Assembly: GCA_029168955.1 (NCBI GenBank)
Contig: JAPDOI010000444.1
Span: 434,001 to 498,000, forward strand
Direction of reading: 5' to 3'
From: Aplectana chamaeleonis
Taxonomy: Eukaryota; Nematoda; Chromadorea; Rhabditida; Cosmocercidae
Length of the DNA stretch: 64,000 nt
The position numbers and the translations under genes were made by a program. The notes under the pieces are model-generated. The model was not told the origin of the DNA. It searched no databases and saw only the letters and a list, made by a program, of their open reading frames with translations. Positions 33,790 to 43,446 of the stretch are shown here, piece after piece; the stretch's first letter is position 1, and every line of letters starts with the position of its first letter.

Positions 33790-35263
33790 GGAACAGGCCG
33801 GCTTCCGTCCCGGTCGAGGTTGCAACAATCAAATTTTTGCTTTACGTTAACGGATAGAGGAGCGAATCAGATGTGGAAAACATGGCGTTATTGTCTTTAT
33901 CGACTCCAGGGCGGGATTTGATTACATGCATTGGCCTTCTCCGTGGAGCTCCCTGGAAAGAGAGCATGTGTTTTAGAAAATTGTGAGGCCACAAAGTACA
34001 ATCGTTTAACCAGCTGTTAGAATCGTATTGTTAGAGACGGATTCTTGGAGGAGCTCCCTGACGGCACGGGAGTACCTCCTTTGTTTTTTAATATCGCTGT
34101 CAATGCGCTAATGAGAAAAGCATCCGAAGGTAAAGCAGGAGTCCAGTGTGGCAACAGTGTTTCCTCCGCCATTTGATGATCTGTTGACAGCGCCGTTGTA
34201 GCTGATACCGACGAAGAGGCCGCAAGCGGTACGATCTAATCTGTTGCAGAAGTATCTAAGTCGCATGGTTAAAGGCAGTGTTCACGATAAGAATCGTTTT
34301 TCTGATTTTTCACCTGTCATGAAGTCGGTGCCATGCTGATTCCAATGATGTTTTTGAAATCGTACAAGGCCTTCTAGGAACGGAGTTATGGTCCCTCAAA
34401 AATTGAACTAGGGAAGCATAGTGGACGAGTTGTCCGAAGCTTGTAGCTTCCGTCTTTCGCAGTCGATGTACGCTAGCTGACCTGAGTAGAGAGAGAAGTT
34501 GAGAATGAAGGGAGGAACGGGGCTATTGATCGGACACTATCGCTCATATCACAATCTCGAGCATTCATTTGTTCACGTCAGTGTGCGTGGAAAGTGCATC
34601 TGGGTGTGACGAGCTGACGAGTGTCCAACTTTGGGGCCGTGGGGAACATTTCCGAGCTCATTTTTCTTAGTTTGTTCAGCGTCAGGGTTGCGCTAGGCCC
34701 CGCAGCTGCCGATCTCCACCAAAAAATTAGACTTGGTTTTTATCGTGGACACTGCCTTTGAGAATAAACAAGAGCAAGGCGAAGGTCTTGATAGATGACA
34801 GATCTCGAATCGAGACCGAATATCCATTTTAATGGGATCCCTTTCCGCAAACGGAAAAAAAGTCAAATACTTCTTTGGTAAAAAGAAGCAAGGTGAAGTG
34901 CATGGTCAAAAGAAGTCTTCAGCATTTGGCTCCGTGAGGTGGTGCGTTTGGAAAAGAAGCCGCATCTCGTTGAAGACGAGGATCCGGCGTTTTCGATAAC
35001 TTATACTACCTCCTTCTCTATAAACAGAAACATGAACGTTGTTGAAGTCGGACGACAGCAAGTTGGAGTCGCTTCAAATGAAGAGTCTGCGGCAAATTTT
35101 GGACATATCTAGTCGCGACCGCATCCGTAACACCGAGATTCGTGAGAGATGCGGAAACCAGCCATCCATCCAGGGGCAGATTCAGCCATATAGGCTAAGA
35201 TGGTTCGTGAGCAGGATAGATTTGAGCAGATTACGGTACAGGCTTCTTTCGAGAATTTGAATC
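33790..35263 (+). pseudogene. reverse transcriptase, stops and frameshifts
   Basis: The enzyme would copy element RNA at a nicked target site. The fingers motif (QAGFRPGRG, about 33795-33820), the FIDSRAGFDY region that normally contains the first catalytic Asp (about 33897-33925) and PLFFNIAVNALMRKA (about 34075-34120) are recognisable. The YADD box is not preserved. There are several in-frame stops before 34268. The C-terminal part resumes after the inserted element. Non-functional. Confidence 0.8.
34269..34761 (+). mobile_element. subfamily B element, copy 3, inserted in a reverse transcriptase
   Basis: TTAA at 34269-34272, then AGGCAGTGTTCACGATAAGA; right end GTGGACACTGCCT then TTGA at 34758-34761. 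Reverse transcriptase sequence stands on both sides (LLQKYLSRM left, LRINKSKAKVLI right), which places the insertion between adjacent codons of the old element. The core is at about 34377-34455 with ACGGAGTTATGGTCCCTCAA and GTGGACGAGTTGTCCGAAGC. Confidence 0.85.
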
Positions 35264-35440
35264 GTAGAGTGGAAGATTGAAAAAAGTTCTAAAAAAAAAA
35301 CTTGGCTCGAGAGAATCACCGACGATCTCGAATCCATCCGGTGCAGTGTGATTGCTGGGAAAAACGTTTGCAGAGACTGTCGAGAATGGAAGCGCGCTAT
35401 TCAGCTTGTTCAAACTCCAGTGGCACTCACAGCAGTGTAT

Positions 35441-36291
35441 TGGTTGGAGGTGGGCGTGCTCGCTCAGACGCCAGCTAGGAGATAAGTAAATACATACACG
35501 TTTCTGTGACCGTCAGGATTCGCTATGTATCGTGAAGTACAAATACACTTTTGAACTTGATTGGCGATCTCTTTGTTTTTGAATGAAAAGTTGTTTTCGT
35601 AAAAGTTCGTATGGTTTTGAAGCGGTAGAGTTGGGCTTAGGAAACGGAAACCTATGCTACGCCCTTATTTTTCGCATCAAATCTGAGAATGATAAAGACT
35701 AAAAAATTCATTTTTCCAGGAGTTTTTGGGGATGTTCGTATGGTTACGAAACGCACAGTATAGCAATGGATAGTGGAATAATCACGAGACTCGATAAACA
35801 CTTCGCAAAAGCAGGATACTATAATCGCGGAATTGAATAGGTATATTGGTGTCAACAATTGAATCACCTCGCTCTGCATTAGATAAACGACCACGAGGGA
35901 GGTATAATTAATCAGTACAATCTTGATTGGATAATAGTGACTCAGAGGCTATTCTGGCATTCCAACAAATTCGAGAGCGACGTTTGCTCCGAGTCTACAA
36001 GATCATAGGTCCTGCCTGACTGTGGTGAGCCTAAACAATAATTTCGCAAAAGTTCTCGTCTCGTATACATGGTGGACGGTTCGCTTTTATTAAAGGCAGG
36101 GCTTGCTTTGAAAGAAGTTGTTGTGCTATTCTCATAAAAAGGTAGATCTGACCATCACGAAAGTGAAAACAAGTGAAAATTCCGAGAAAAAAATGAGCAG
36201 GAACAAGTGAGAGTTGGGTATCCTCCCGCATTGCCCCAAATAGCTTGATCTCATTAGATGCAAGTTTCGCCTTACGAGAGTACTAACTACT
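35441..36291. other. unassigned stretch with an element terminus
   Basis: At 36090 TTAAAGGCAGGGCTTGCTTT looks like a left terminus of the TTAA group, but no right partner was found. No gene is recognised. Confidence 0.45.
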
Positions 36292-37226
36292 TTAAGGGCA
36301 GTGTTCACGGTAGATTTCACATTCGATATCTCCCCGGTTTACGGAAGGTCTGGCGCCCTATATAGCAAGACATGCTTAAAAAAGAGGCGAGAGCCGCGTT
36401 TTTGTGCTAAATTAGGCTCTTCCTTGTTCACGTTGATCTTTAAAGGCAGCATACACGCTCAAAAATGATATCAATTTTATGGAGTGAATCGGAGGTCTGA
36501 AGCTGTTATTATTCAGAGATAACGAAAAAACCGGAAAAAAATCAATTTAAATGAAGGTATAAAGGTTCGTTCTATATTGGATCAGGTGTGGACGAGTTTT
36601 ACCGCATTGGCTGAAATAGCGGAGCTAGCTACAAATTCGTTGGGATAACGACGCTAATGTACTTTTAAGGCCCTATCTGTAACTCCTACGACCTTAGAAG
36701 CGTAAAAATGAGCCAAAATGACCGTTATCGAGCATTGAGCATTTGTATTGAGGGGCGGAGCCCGTATCGATAGGCGGAGAAATGATGATTTTGTGACTCA
36801 ATACGGCTCAAATACGAGCACTTTAATTCGTTTTCAACTCTTCCAACTTCGTGAGTGCTCTTCTGGGGCCCGTACGACCCCACTAATGTAGTTATCTCAA
36901 CAACTTTTGCGAGCGTGTATGCTGCCTTTGAGCGTGGAGGAATCGACCCTTATAAAAGGAGGATGCTTATCACTGCGATCAGGCGATCAGCTCACTTTGC
37001 AGCACTTCCTTGACTTGATCACATCTGTAATCTGAGTTTTCATTTGTTAACATCGAGGGGCGGAAATGGCGGTTCTGGGACTACATAATGCTTGTTTCCA
37101 GCCGTTATTTTGCCACTCCTGGCGCGTTTTCTACCATTCTTTCAGTACAGGGAGCCTATTGTCCTCCTCGCGAATGATTTCACTGTGGAAAGTCACCGAG
37201 GATGATCATCGTGAACGCTGCCTTAA
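36292..37226 (+). mobile_element. B-like TTAA element with subfamily E nested inside
   Basis: Left end TTAA at 36292-36295 then GGGCAGTGTTCACGG; right end CATCGTGAACGCTGCC then TTAA at 37223-37226. Inside, at 36440-36931, lies a complete E element, so the host element is about 440 bp without it. The right TTAA is also the left flank of an A-type element at 37223. Confidence 0.75.
36440..36931 (+). mobile_element. TTAA-type subfamily E element, complete copy
   Basis: Left TTAA (36440-36443) followed by AGGCAGCATACACGCTC; right GAGCGTGTATGCTGCCT followed by TTGA (36928-36931). Length 492 bp. Its termini match subfamily A, but the interior differs and matches 18221-18540. It includes GTGTGGACGAGTTTTACCGC. 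Confidence 0.85.
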
Positions 37227-37449
37227 AGGACAGCATACACCCTCGTAAAGGTGAATGAGATAACTACGGAATAGACGGAATAGAATCGTATGGCTCAGAG
37301 CACAACGCATACGCATTTTGAAGCGTTAAAAACGACCTGCACGAGCAATACCTGGCCCCTCCTCTGCATTTGCCCACCCCTGTAGTTTTCCTCCGAAAAG
37401 TGGGTGCAGGGCCATTCCCACTGTCGTCGATGTATGTGGCTAATTTATT
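37223..37449 (+). mobile_element. subfamily A element, left part
   Basis: It starts TTAAAGGACAGCATACACCC and follows element A at 710-1178 through ATACGCATTTTGAAGCGTTA and the GGCCCC...CCCCTGTAGTTTTCC block. At about 37449 it meets the 3' end of a retrotransposon and the right half is missing. Confidence 0.7.
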
Positions 37450-38300
37450 ATACATACTATTGTACCACCCATAAACATGAGAGGCGCAGAAATTTGGCAG
37501 CCTCACACGTCTTGTTAAGTAAAGCTTGAGCAGACAGGGCTGTAGATCTGACCGGACATGGAAATAGATGCAATAAATCATGTCCAACACGTTGACAATC
37601 AGGACAGTTACTGGGGACTGAGTGGTCAAACCTGCGTTCGTAGGTCTTGACGTAGGTAGACTGGCCACATCGTAGACCTGCTAGGATGGTTCGAGTACGG
37701 CTGGGCAGGTCAGCTGTACTATCATCAACTCGAGGAGGAACACCTACATATATCGGATTGGGCTGAGAAGCAGACAGGTATTTAGCCACGAAGCGCGTAT
37801 GCTCAGCGATCTGCAGTTGTCTGCGCAAGAGCTCGGAGGTAGCCCAACATTGATGGTCAACAGCACACAGGCAGCATAGAGCGGTGTGCGTATGTTGAGA
37901 GGTTGGTTGCCGGATTATAGGAGGTAACGGTTGGGATGGTTTGGGATCTTGACAATGCCAATGAGGATTCGCTGAGACTGCAACGCAGTGCTGCTTGACT
38001 TGGAGCAGGACGGTTTACTGTTGGAGATGGTGGGTAGGCGTCGATCTGTTTCGTCCTCTAACCAGCACGCAGTCTGCACCAAGAAGTTTCAGGCAGATGC
38101 TTAGCCCAAACGGGGACACCGTATTTAAAACAGGCAGTACCATGGCTCTATACGTTGTATGCAAAACTTCCTTTGTGCTGCCCCAGACGGTGCCAGCAAG
38201 GGCACACAGTATGTTGTTGCGCGAATTGGCTGCAGCAGCACGTAAAGCCTCGTTTGCTCAGATGAGTCCAGGCGGAGCGAGCATCGGAGCGGTCCGTCAT
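37450..38300 (-). mobile_element. second truncated CR1/L2/Jockey-group copy, different family
   Basis: A minus-strand coding remnant carries the 3' part of a reverse transcriptase protein. Toward 38290 one frame reads SRNNILCALAGTVWGSTKEV and TTYRAMVLPVLNTVSPFGL, matching NILRALRGTSWGSSRETILR and TYRAILQPALEYAAPMW in the element at 39437-40510. The C-terminus (37828-37457) follows below. The element is 5'-truncated at about 38300. An AATAAA-like ATAATAAATT near its 3' end may be its polyadenylation signal. Confidence 0.8.
37457..37828 (-). pseudogene. non-LTR ORF2 C-terminus with zinc knuckle
   Basis: The frame reads EHTRFVAKYLSASQPNPIYV, GVPPRVDDS, RTILAGLRCGQSTYVKTYE and then SNCPDCQRVGHDLLHLFPCP. 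The last part is a C-x2-C-x4-H-x3-H-x3-C knuckle, as at the end of the other two copies. The match to the 39437 copy is clear in order and spacing but well diverged, so this is a separate family of the same clade. The open part of 123 codons is uninterrupted, but upstream parts are in other frames. Confidence 0.8.
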
Positions 38301-38798
38301 AGCAAATTACAACAATGATAAGAAGATTTCGACATGGTGATCCCGATAAGCCCTATTTCGACCTGCTCAAAATAAGGGAAATAGGCTATATACATGTGTT
38401 CTCGTGGAAACGGGAAGAGTGCTTTAGAAAGAATGTTTTACATCTGTCACTGTATTTGTCAAAATCTCCACCAAGTGGCGGAGAAACGGAAGGTGTCATC
38501 CTTCGTCACGATTCAAAGAGCACTCGTACCCGTTGGTACTTCATCTTTCAAATAAGCTCATTTAGAAAAAAAAACTTTGTCGAGAATATCAAACCTCTAG
38601 GTCAATTCTACTCACATTTTGAAAGGGGAGGGAAACCCCGACGACGCGGAGTTTCGGAGCCGTCACCGCGGCGTTTCGGAGCCCAGCTCTCGGGCAACCC
38701 CTTTATCGTCCTATCATGGGTTATAATCCCTTTTTTCGAACGCGAATAATGAAAAAAACTGTCTAACTAATTCCTGAAGCTTGTCCTCGTACTTTTCT
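38301..38798. other. unassigned stretch with one arm of a direct repeat
   Basis: About 38609-38705 (TACTCACATTTTGAAAGGGG ... CCCAGCTCTCGGGCAACC) recurs in diverged form at 39163-39282 (TTTTGAGAGGGAAGGAAAGC ... CCCAGTTCTCGGGCAACC). The two direct copies flank the open frame at 38799-39143. The 144-codon frame beginning 38315 is unrecognised. Confidence 0.5.
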
Positions 38799-39143
38799 AT
38801 GTTTCGTACTGTGTACGGCCAGAGCATTTGGCTTACGCCTCGTTTTGATAAACACGAGAGGTTTCTGGTTTTCGCTGTTGAATCTCCTGCGCGAGCAGCG
38901 GTGCACCGCGGCCGACCCCGTCGCCAGGAATGCGGCCCCAAATATTTAGTTGCCCAGGATTCGCTGCGCTACAGTACTTTCCAAATACCAGACCTCGAAA
39001 ATTCTGTGTACCAACATATAGTCGTTGAGAAGTATGGGCGCAGTGAGATCGAATCCGATTGTGATGAAGCTGACTCGGATAGTGACGGATCTACTTTCGG
39101 AGAGGAAGATGTGTCGGAAGACGACACCGAACTAGCAGACTGA
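38799..39143 (+). CDS. small open frame with acidic C-terminus, function unknown
   Basis: An ATG-to-stop frame of 114 codons follows an in-frame stop at 38775-38777. The first part (MFRTVYGQSIWLTPRFDKHE) is mixed; the middle is basic (HRGRPRRQECGPKYLVAQDS). The last 30 residues are a serine/aspartate/glutamate stretch (SDSDGSTFGEEDVSEDDTEL) ending at TGA. I recognise no family. It lies between two diverged direct repeats and close to the 3' end of a retrotransposon on the other strand, so it could be a retroposed gene fragment, a host exon or part of an unknown element. Supporting it as coding is its biased composition; against it, the reverse strand is also open over part of the length. Confidence 0.35.
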   Translation: MFRTVYGQSIWLTPRFDKHERFLVFAVESPARAAVHRGRPRRQECGPKYLVAQDSLRYSTFQIPDLENSVYQHIVVEKYGRSEIESDCDEADSDSDGSTFGEEDVSEDDTELAD

Positions 39144-39162
39144 ACGGGTGTCTTCAAATACT

Positions 39163-39282
39163 CACTTACTATTTATATTTTGAGAGGGAAGGAAAGCTCC
39201 GGGTGTCGCGAAGTAACGGGGGGTAAAACACCGAGTAATGACGTCACTGCGGCCTGGCGGAACCCAGTTCTCGGGCAACCAG
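39163..39282 (+). repeat. second copy of the direct repeat at 38609
   Basis: See the copy at 38609-38705. The shared blocks are a TTTTGA-AGGGGAGG-like start and CCAGYTCTCGGGCAACC near the end; a GTCACNGCGGC stretch lies between. The second copy is longer by about 20 bases. Confidence 0.5.
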
Positions 39283-39436
39283 TCGAAGATCTCCAAAAAT
39301 GTCTTGTTTTATGGTCGCCACGATTTGTTGTAATTTTTTTAATCTGAAAGTTTGCTAAAACCTTTTTAACTGCTCAGGTCAACTATTGTTTTAAAACTTC
39401 CTTCTTTCTTCTTCTGCAGCCTCGAAGTGGTTTTTG

Positions 39437-41504
39437 TCATAGGTTGAGGAACTGGGCGGCCTTCACAGGATTCGTCCAAAGGTCCATTGTGGTTAAGGAG
39501 GTAGGTCTCTTCGGGCACATGAACAACTGCGCCGTGTCGTGTCCGGGAGCACCACAGTCCAGGCATGCGTCTGGTCGGCTGCTGTCGATCTTGTTGACGT
39601 TAGACATGAGCAGAATAGAGTGATCACAGCGCAGCGAGGCAAGAGCACATCTGGCTCGTCTGCCGAGTTGAGACTCGGACTTGCAAACCCGAGGCGGCAC
39701 TGTTCTCAAGATAGGGTTCACAGCCGCCTTCGTTAGATATCCTCGAACAAACTGGGTGTGCTCCTCACGCAGAAGACGAAGCCTTTCCATGTTAGAGTCG
39801 GCCCATCTCTGTACATCAACTTTACGAGGCGAATCGGCGAATGGCGTCCAAATCGAACTCTCTCTTATGGGCTTCATGATTCTCTTTGACGAATGATTCG
39901 GCTGTCTCAGAACATTAATATACATCTGCTGTGCCTGGAGTTCACAATGCTCCTTGACCAGCAATATGCAGGCCTCCGCGTGAAGATGTTCTATTGGGGA
40001 GCTCCTTGCACAACCGGCAGCAATTCTGAGCGCAGCATTCTGTACACGCTGCAGCTTATTCCAGGAGCTGTCAGACACCAGCTGCTGCCACATTGGTGCC
40101 GCATATTCCAGAGCCGGCTGAAGTATTGCTCTGTAGGTTCTCAATATGGTCTCTCGGCTGCTTCCCCATGATGTTCCTCTGAGAGCTCTCAGTATATTAA
40201 GCCTAGCCTTGACGACTGTTTGTTTCTGTTCCTCGTTTTTGTGGAAATTAAGTGACAGATCAAGAATAAGGCCAAGCAGATTGGGGAATTTTGTTGCTGG
40301 CAACAGGTCACCATCCCATTTGACATCTGGATGGGCACTGTGTTCCTTGGTGTTTGTTGTGAACACTGAAACAGAGGATTTTGCGGCAGAGACTGTGAGC
40401 GTCATATTATCGAGGAAGAGCTTCAACTCGACGAGATAGGCGCTGATCTTGTTAGCGGCTATTTGCAGGTCACGGTCCTGGCACATGATGGTGATGTCGT
40501 CGGCATACATAACAATCTTTACCTCATTGGGAGGCTCGGGAATGTCCTCAAGATACAGGCTGAATAGGGCAGGGGCAACACTCCGCCTTGCGGAACACCG
40601 GCTGCTATTGGAATGCTATCGGATTCGTGATTCTGGAACAGAGCCTTAGCCCGGCGGCCTTTCGTGAACGCTGCAATCCATCGCTTCTGCCATAATGATA
40701 GCGACGATTTGAGCAGTTTCTCGGAGAGCAGTCATAAGTTAACAGAGTCAAAGCTTTGCTCAGGTCGAGGGCCACGGTCCCCGTTCTCAGGGGCTTTCTC
40801 ATGTTGAACCCATCGACCGCACAGCTCACAATCTCCAATAGAGCAGTAGTAGTAGAGTGAAGTTTCCTGAACCCATGCTGATGCTGCTGTCGTTCATTTT
40901 GTTCAGCCAGGTCCGTTACGATCAATTTTTCATCAAATTTAGCGACGGGCGATAACAGGATTAATGGTCGAAAGCTTTTTGCCCTGCTTTGGGACTTGCC
41001 TGGCTTTGGCAACGGTATCACATTGGCTGTCTTCCAAGCTTGGGGTAGAGTGCATGTGCGGAAAGAAGTGTTAATGATATCTGCAAGCATCGGTAGAAGT
41101 TCCGTGGAAAGCTTCTTCAGGACGGCTGGGGAGATACCGTCAGGTTCGATAGCCTTCGAGTTCCGCATTTCTTTGATAGCCTTCTCTACTTGTCTGAGAA
41201 TAAAAGCCTCAGAAGCGTTCATGAGCGGCAACCGGCTCAGCTCTCTAACCGTTACTCTGTTTTGCACGCCTCGCTTGGTACGTGTGATGAAAAAATTCTT
41301 GCCGAGTGCGTAAACAGCCGTTTTCCCTGATTTGAAGACGTTCTCCTCGAACTCAATAGCGGGGCTCATCGAGGGAACGGACTTGCCGGGAATTTTCCTC
41401 AACACTTTCCACGTCGTAGATCCGTCAGCCTTGAAATTCAGCTTTTTCAGTGAATTTCTCCCAGCGCTCCTTCTTGTTCTTGCCCAGGTCCTGCTTGATC
41501 TCAT
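39437..41504 (-). pseudogene. reverse transcriptase part of ORF2
   Basis: Two frames cover the domain: 41504-40605 and 40510-39437. The first has PDGISPAVLKKLSTELLPML, TLPQAWKTANVIPLPKPGK, FRPLILLSPVAK and HQHGFRKLHSTTTAL. The second begins at YADDITIM, the catalytic box (about 40495-40510), and ends with CLDCGAPGHDTAQLFMC. In this copy the second knuckle His of the relatives is Gln. A GVPQGG segment sits near 40575-40600, and a one-base deletion there shifts the frame before YADD. The enzyme would prime reverse transcription at the target nick. Confidence 0.9.
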
Positions 41505-42456
41505 TATCCAGCACAGCGATCTCCGGGCCTAGATGGTCTGCGGCTCTCTTCTCATCTCTGGTTCTTATCTTATGCAGAATTTCCCTGCTGACATTTGGAA
41601 AAAAGGTCTTGACACGACCCTCAGGAATTGCTGCTTTCATTGCCTTGCGGATGGCACTTGTTAGGAGGCGCTCTTTCTGACGAACATCACCATTCCATGG
41701 GTAGTCGACCGCATGGCGGAGCGCAACATCTCTGAACAGGGTCCAGTCTGCTAGGCCTAAATTAAGATAAGTACGATGACGAAAACCAGAGTGAGGGGCA
41801 AGAGAGTCAGAGAGATCAATATAGACAAAGACGGGAATGTGATCACTGGAGAGAGTTGCGGATGTGGACCACGTGCAAGCATTAGAAAGATTGGATGACA
41901 CAAGAGAAATATCTGGGCTAGTCGGCCGTTGGCAGGGAGACGAGTGGGCTAGTCATCATTGAGGATAACCAGGTCACACTCCTCAGCCCATTCTTCGACA
42001 TCTTCCCCTCTGGCGTCAGAATCAAGAGCGGAACAGAACGTGTGAGCATTGAAGTCACCCGCAAGGACAGCTGAAGGGGAGGGTGAGCAGTCGTACAACT
42101 GCTCAAGGAGGGGAATAGGATTATAAGAGGGGGGACAAGATGATATAGGAGGAATATAGATGTTAAATAGAGATAAAGGGGTTCTGAGGGGAGGTGGACA
42201 GGAATGTACTCGAGAGTACCGTCCTTAGGAGTATAAGGGATAATATGAGAAGGTAAGGCAGATTGCACGAAAGTAGACACTCCGCCCCCAAGAGCTGTCC
42301 TTGGCATGTGATAGGCGGTGTAGCCCGGAATGTTAGGTTGGGGATAAGTGGTAGATGGAGAAAGCTTGGTTTCTTGAACCAAGATAACATCCGGGTGATG
42401 AGAACGTGCGAACAGAGAGCGTTCAGATAACTTGTTGCGAAGGCCGTTGAGATTAA
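41425..42456 (-). pseudogene. AP-type endonuclease part of ORF2
   Basis: The frame at 42469 shows NLNGLRNKLSERS, then HHPDVILVQETKLSP with the catalytic Glu in QET, and YTAYHMPRTALGGGVSTFV. GDFNAH is present at about 42041-42060 in a shifted frame. The frame at 41901 contains SSDHIPVFVYIDLSD with the terminal SDH motif (about 41836-41850). All main AP-endonuclease signatures of target-primed non-LTR elements are therefore present but split by frameshifts. The domain nicks the target DNA. Confidence 0.88.
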
Positions 42457-43061
42457 AGGCACAGTACACCCTCAGATATAAATTTTGAGATTTTCATGTA
42501 ATTGTGTAGAAGACCACTTCTGTATAACACGTGCCAAATGCCAGATCTCATTTCCTTCAAATAACCGAGATATATATCGGTTCCGAGACCGAGATATACC
42601 ACCACAGGCCCGACCCCCTTCGCTCACCACCACAGGCCCGACCCCCTTACTCGATAGCGGCTCGATGGATGGATGAATTCCAACAAATCGTCGTTCTTCA
42701 GTTCATTATTTATTTATTTATTTTATTTATTTATTATACGTCGTTGCCGACGCGCTCAACAACATCGAAAACAATGGATAGATCGAAAACAATGGATAGA
42801 ATAGATTTGGATAGATTACCAGACTGTCTCCTTATTCTGGCTTTCTCTCACGCAACGATTGCGAATGAAGAGAAATACAGACCTGAGACAACTCGTCCAC
42901 CAATTTTTGACCCTCAAAATCAAGGCATCTTTGAAGAGCCATAACTCTGTTCAAAGGGGGTCTTAGACGATTTCAGAGATACCACTGTGATCAGCGTGTG
43001 ACTCTTTCCAAGATGAGCATAAAATCTGAAAATAAATTTTCTGGGTGTCCTGTGCCTTTAA
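42453..43061 (-). mobile_element. TTAA-flanked miniature element, subfamily H, copy 1
   Basis: TTAA at 42453-42456 and 43058-43061, with inner termini AGGCACAGTACACCCTCAGA and AGGCACAGGACACCCAGAAA. It splits the retrotransposon at the AP-endonuclease start; deleting it and one TTAA restores one continuous frame, which is strong evidence for a TTAA target duplication. A 27-bp unit (CCACCACAGGCCCGACCCCC) occurs twice in tandem at about 42600-42652. The shared core lies at about 42870-42960 in reverse orientation. No transposase. Confidence 0.92.
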
Positions 43062-43446
43062 TGTGAACAATGGAGAGGGGGCGGTTGGTAATTGAGGAAT
43101 CAGAGTTGCTGGGGGCAGAGCATAGAACACAACGAAAGGATGAGTCATGATGCCTCACAGAACTGAGGTCCGAACAGGAGAAGTGCACCCACCTTTGGCA
43201 TCCGAAGCACTGAACACTTGTTTTATGCCAGGTAACATCCTCGCCGCAGGTGGCACATGGATACTTCTGTGCTGGACCTGGATTCCTCTCGACGCCGGCC
43301 CTTTGTAATAAAATCCTCAGGAGAGCTGCGGCCGACCAGCACCTCTCCCATGACAAAAACCCTCTTCTCGGAGGGGTTGACGTCGGTTCGCACGGACGCG
43401 ATCGTCTTTCCTCCACACTGCCACGGCACGAATGTACGACATCTCA
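43062..43446 (-). pseudogene. ORF2 N-terminal part: 2A-like motif and PHD-type zinc finger
   Basis: An open frame starts after a stop at 43444-43446 and has no ATG. It reads through ALLRILLQRAGVERNPGP (43299-43273). AGVERNPGP resembles the ribosome-skipping 2A consensus D-V/I-E-x-N-P-G-P but has Gly where Asp is usual. A C4HC3 arrangement follows: C-x2-C, C-x2-C, H-x2-C, C-x2-C, over about 45 residues with WVHFSC, as in PHD fingers. The frame then continues directly into the endonuclease. 2A-like motifs at ORF starts are described in CR1-, L2- and Crack-type non-LTR elements. Whether this one works is unknown. The frame at 43223-43429 is a shadow. Confidence 0.8.

Larger units (their letters stand above)
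33776..35440 (+). mobile_element. RTE-like non-LTR retrotransposon fragment interrupted by a TTAA element
   Basis: The copy covers most of a reverse transcriptase in decayed form and is split by the B element at 34269-34761. Left part: EQAGFRPGRGCNNQIFALR, then an IEERIRCGKHGVIVFIDSRA segment, then PPLFFNIAVNALMRKA. Right part: INKSKAKVLID and, at 35039-35260, KLESLQMKSLRQILDISSRD then RIRNTEIRERCGNQPS. These are standard blocks of a non-LTR reverse transcriptase and its thumb/C-terminal region. Both real ends are lost. Confidence 0.8.
39386..43446 (-). mobile_element. CR1/L2/Jockey-group non-LTR retrotransposon with PHD finger, near full length
   Basis: Reading on the minus strand the element contains a 2A-like motif, a C4HC3 zinc finger, an AP-type endonuclease, a reverse transcriptase and a C-terminal zinc knuckle, in that order. 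The endonuclease start is interrupted by a 609-bp TTAA element (42453-43061). After removing it and one TTAA, the frames join without a shift into the AP-endonuclease N-terminus. Its 3' region ends near 39386 in a GAAGAAGAAAGAAGG-type tract. Several frameshifts make the copy dead. Two related truncated copies lie at 24080-27480 and 37450-38300. Confidence 0.9.

Noticed and set aside
38609..39282. LTR retrotransposon based on two direct repeats
   Set aside because: The repeats are too short and diverged, lack TG...CA ends and have no primer-binding site or pol motifs between them.
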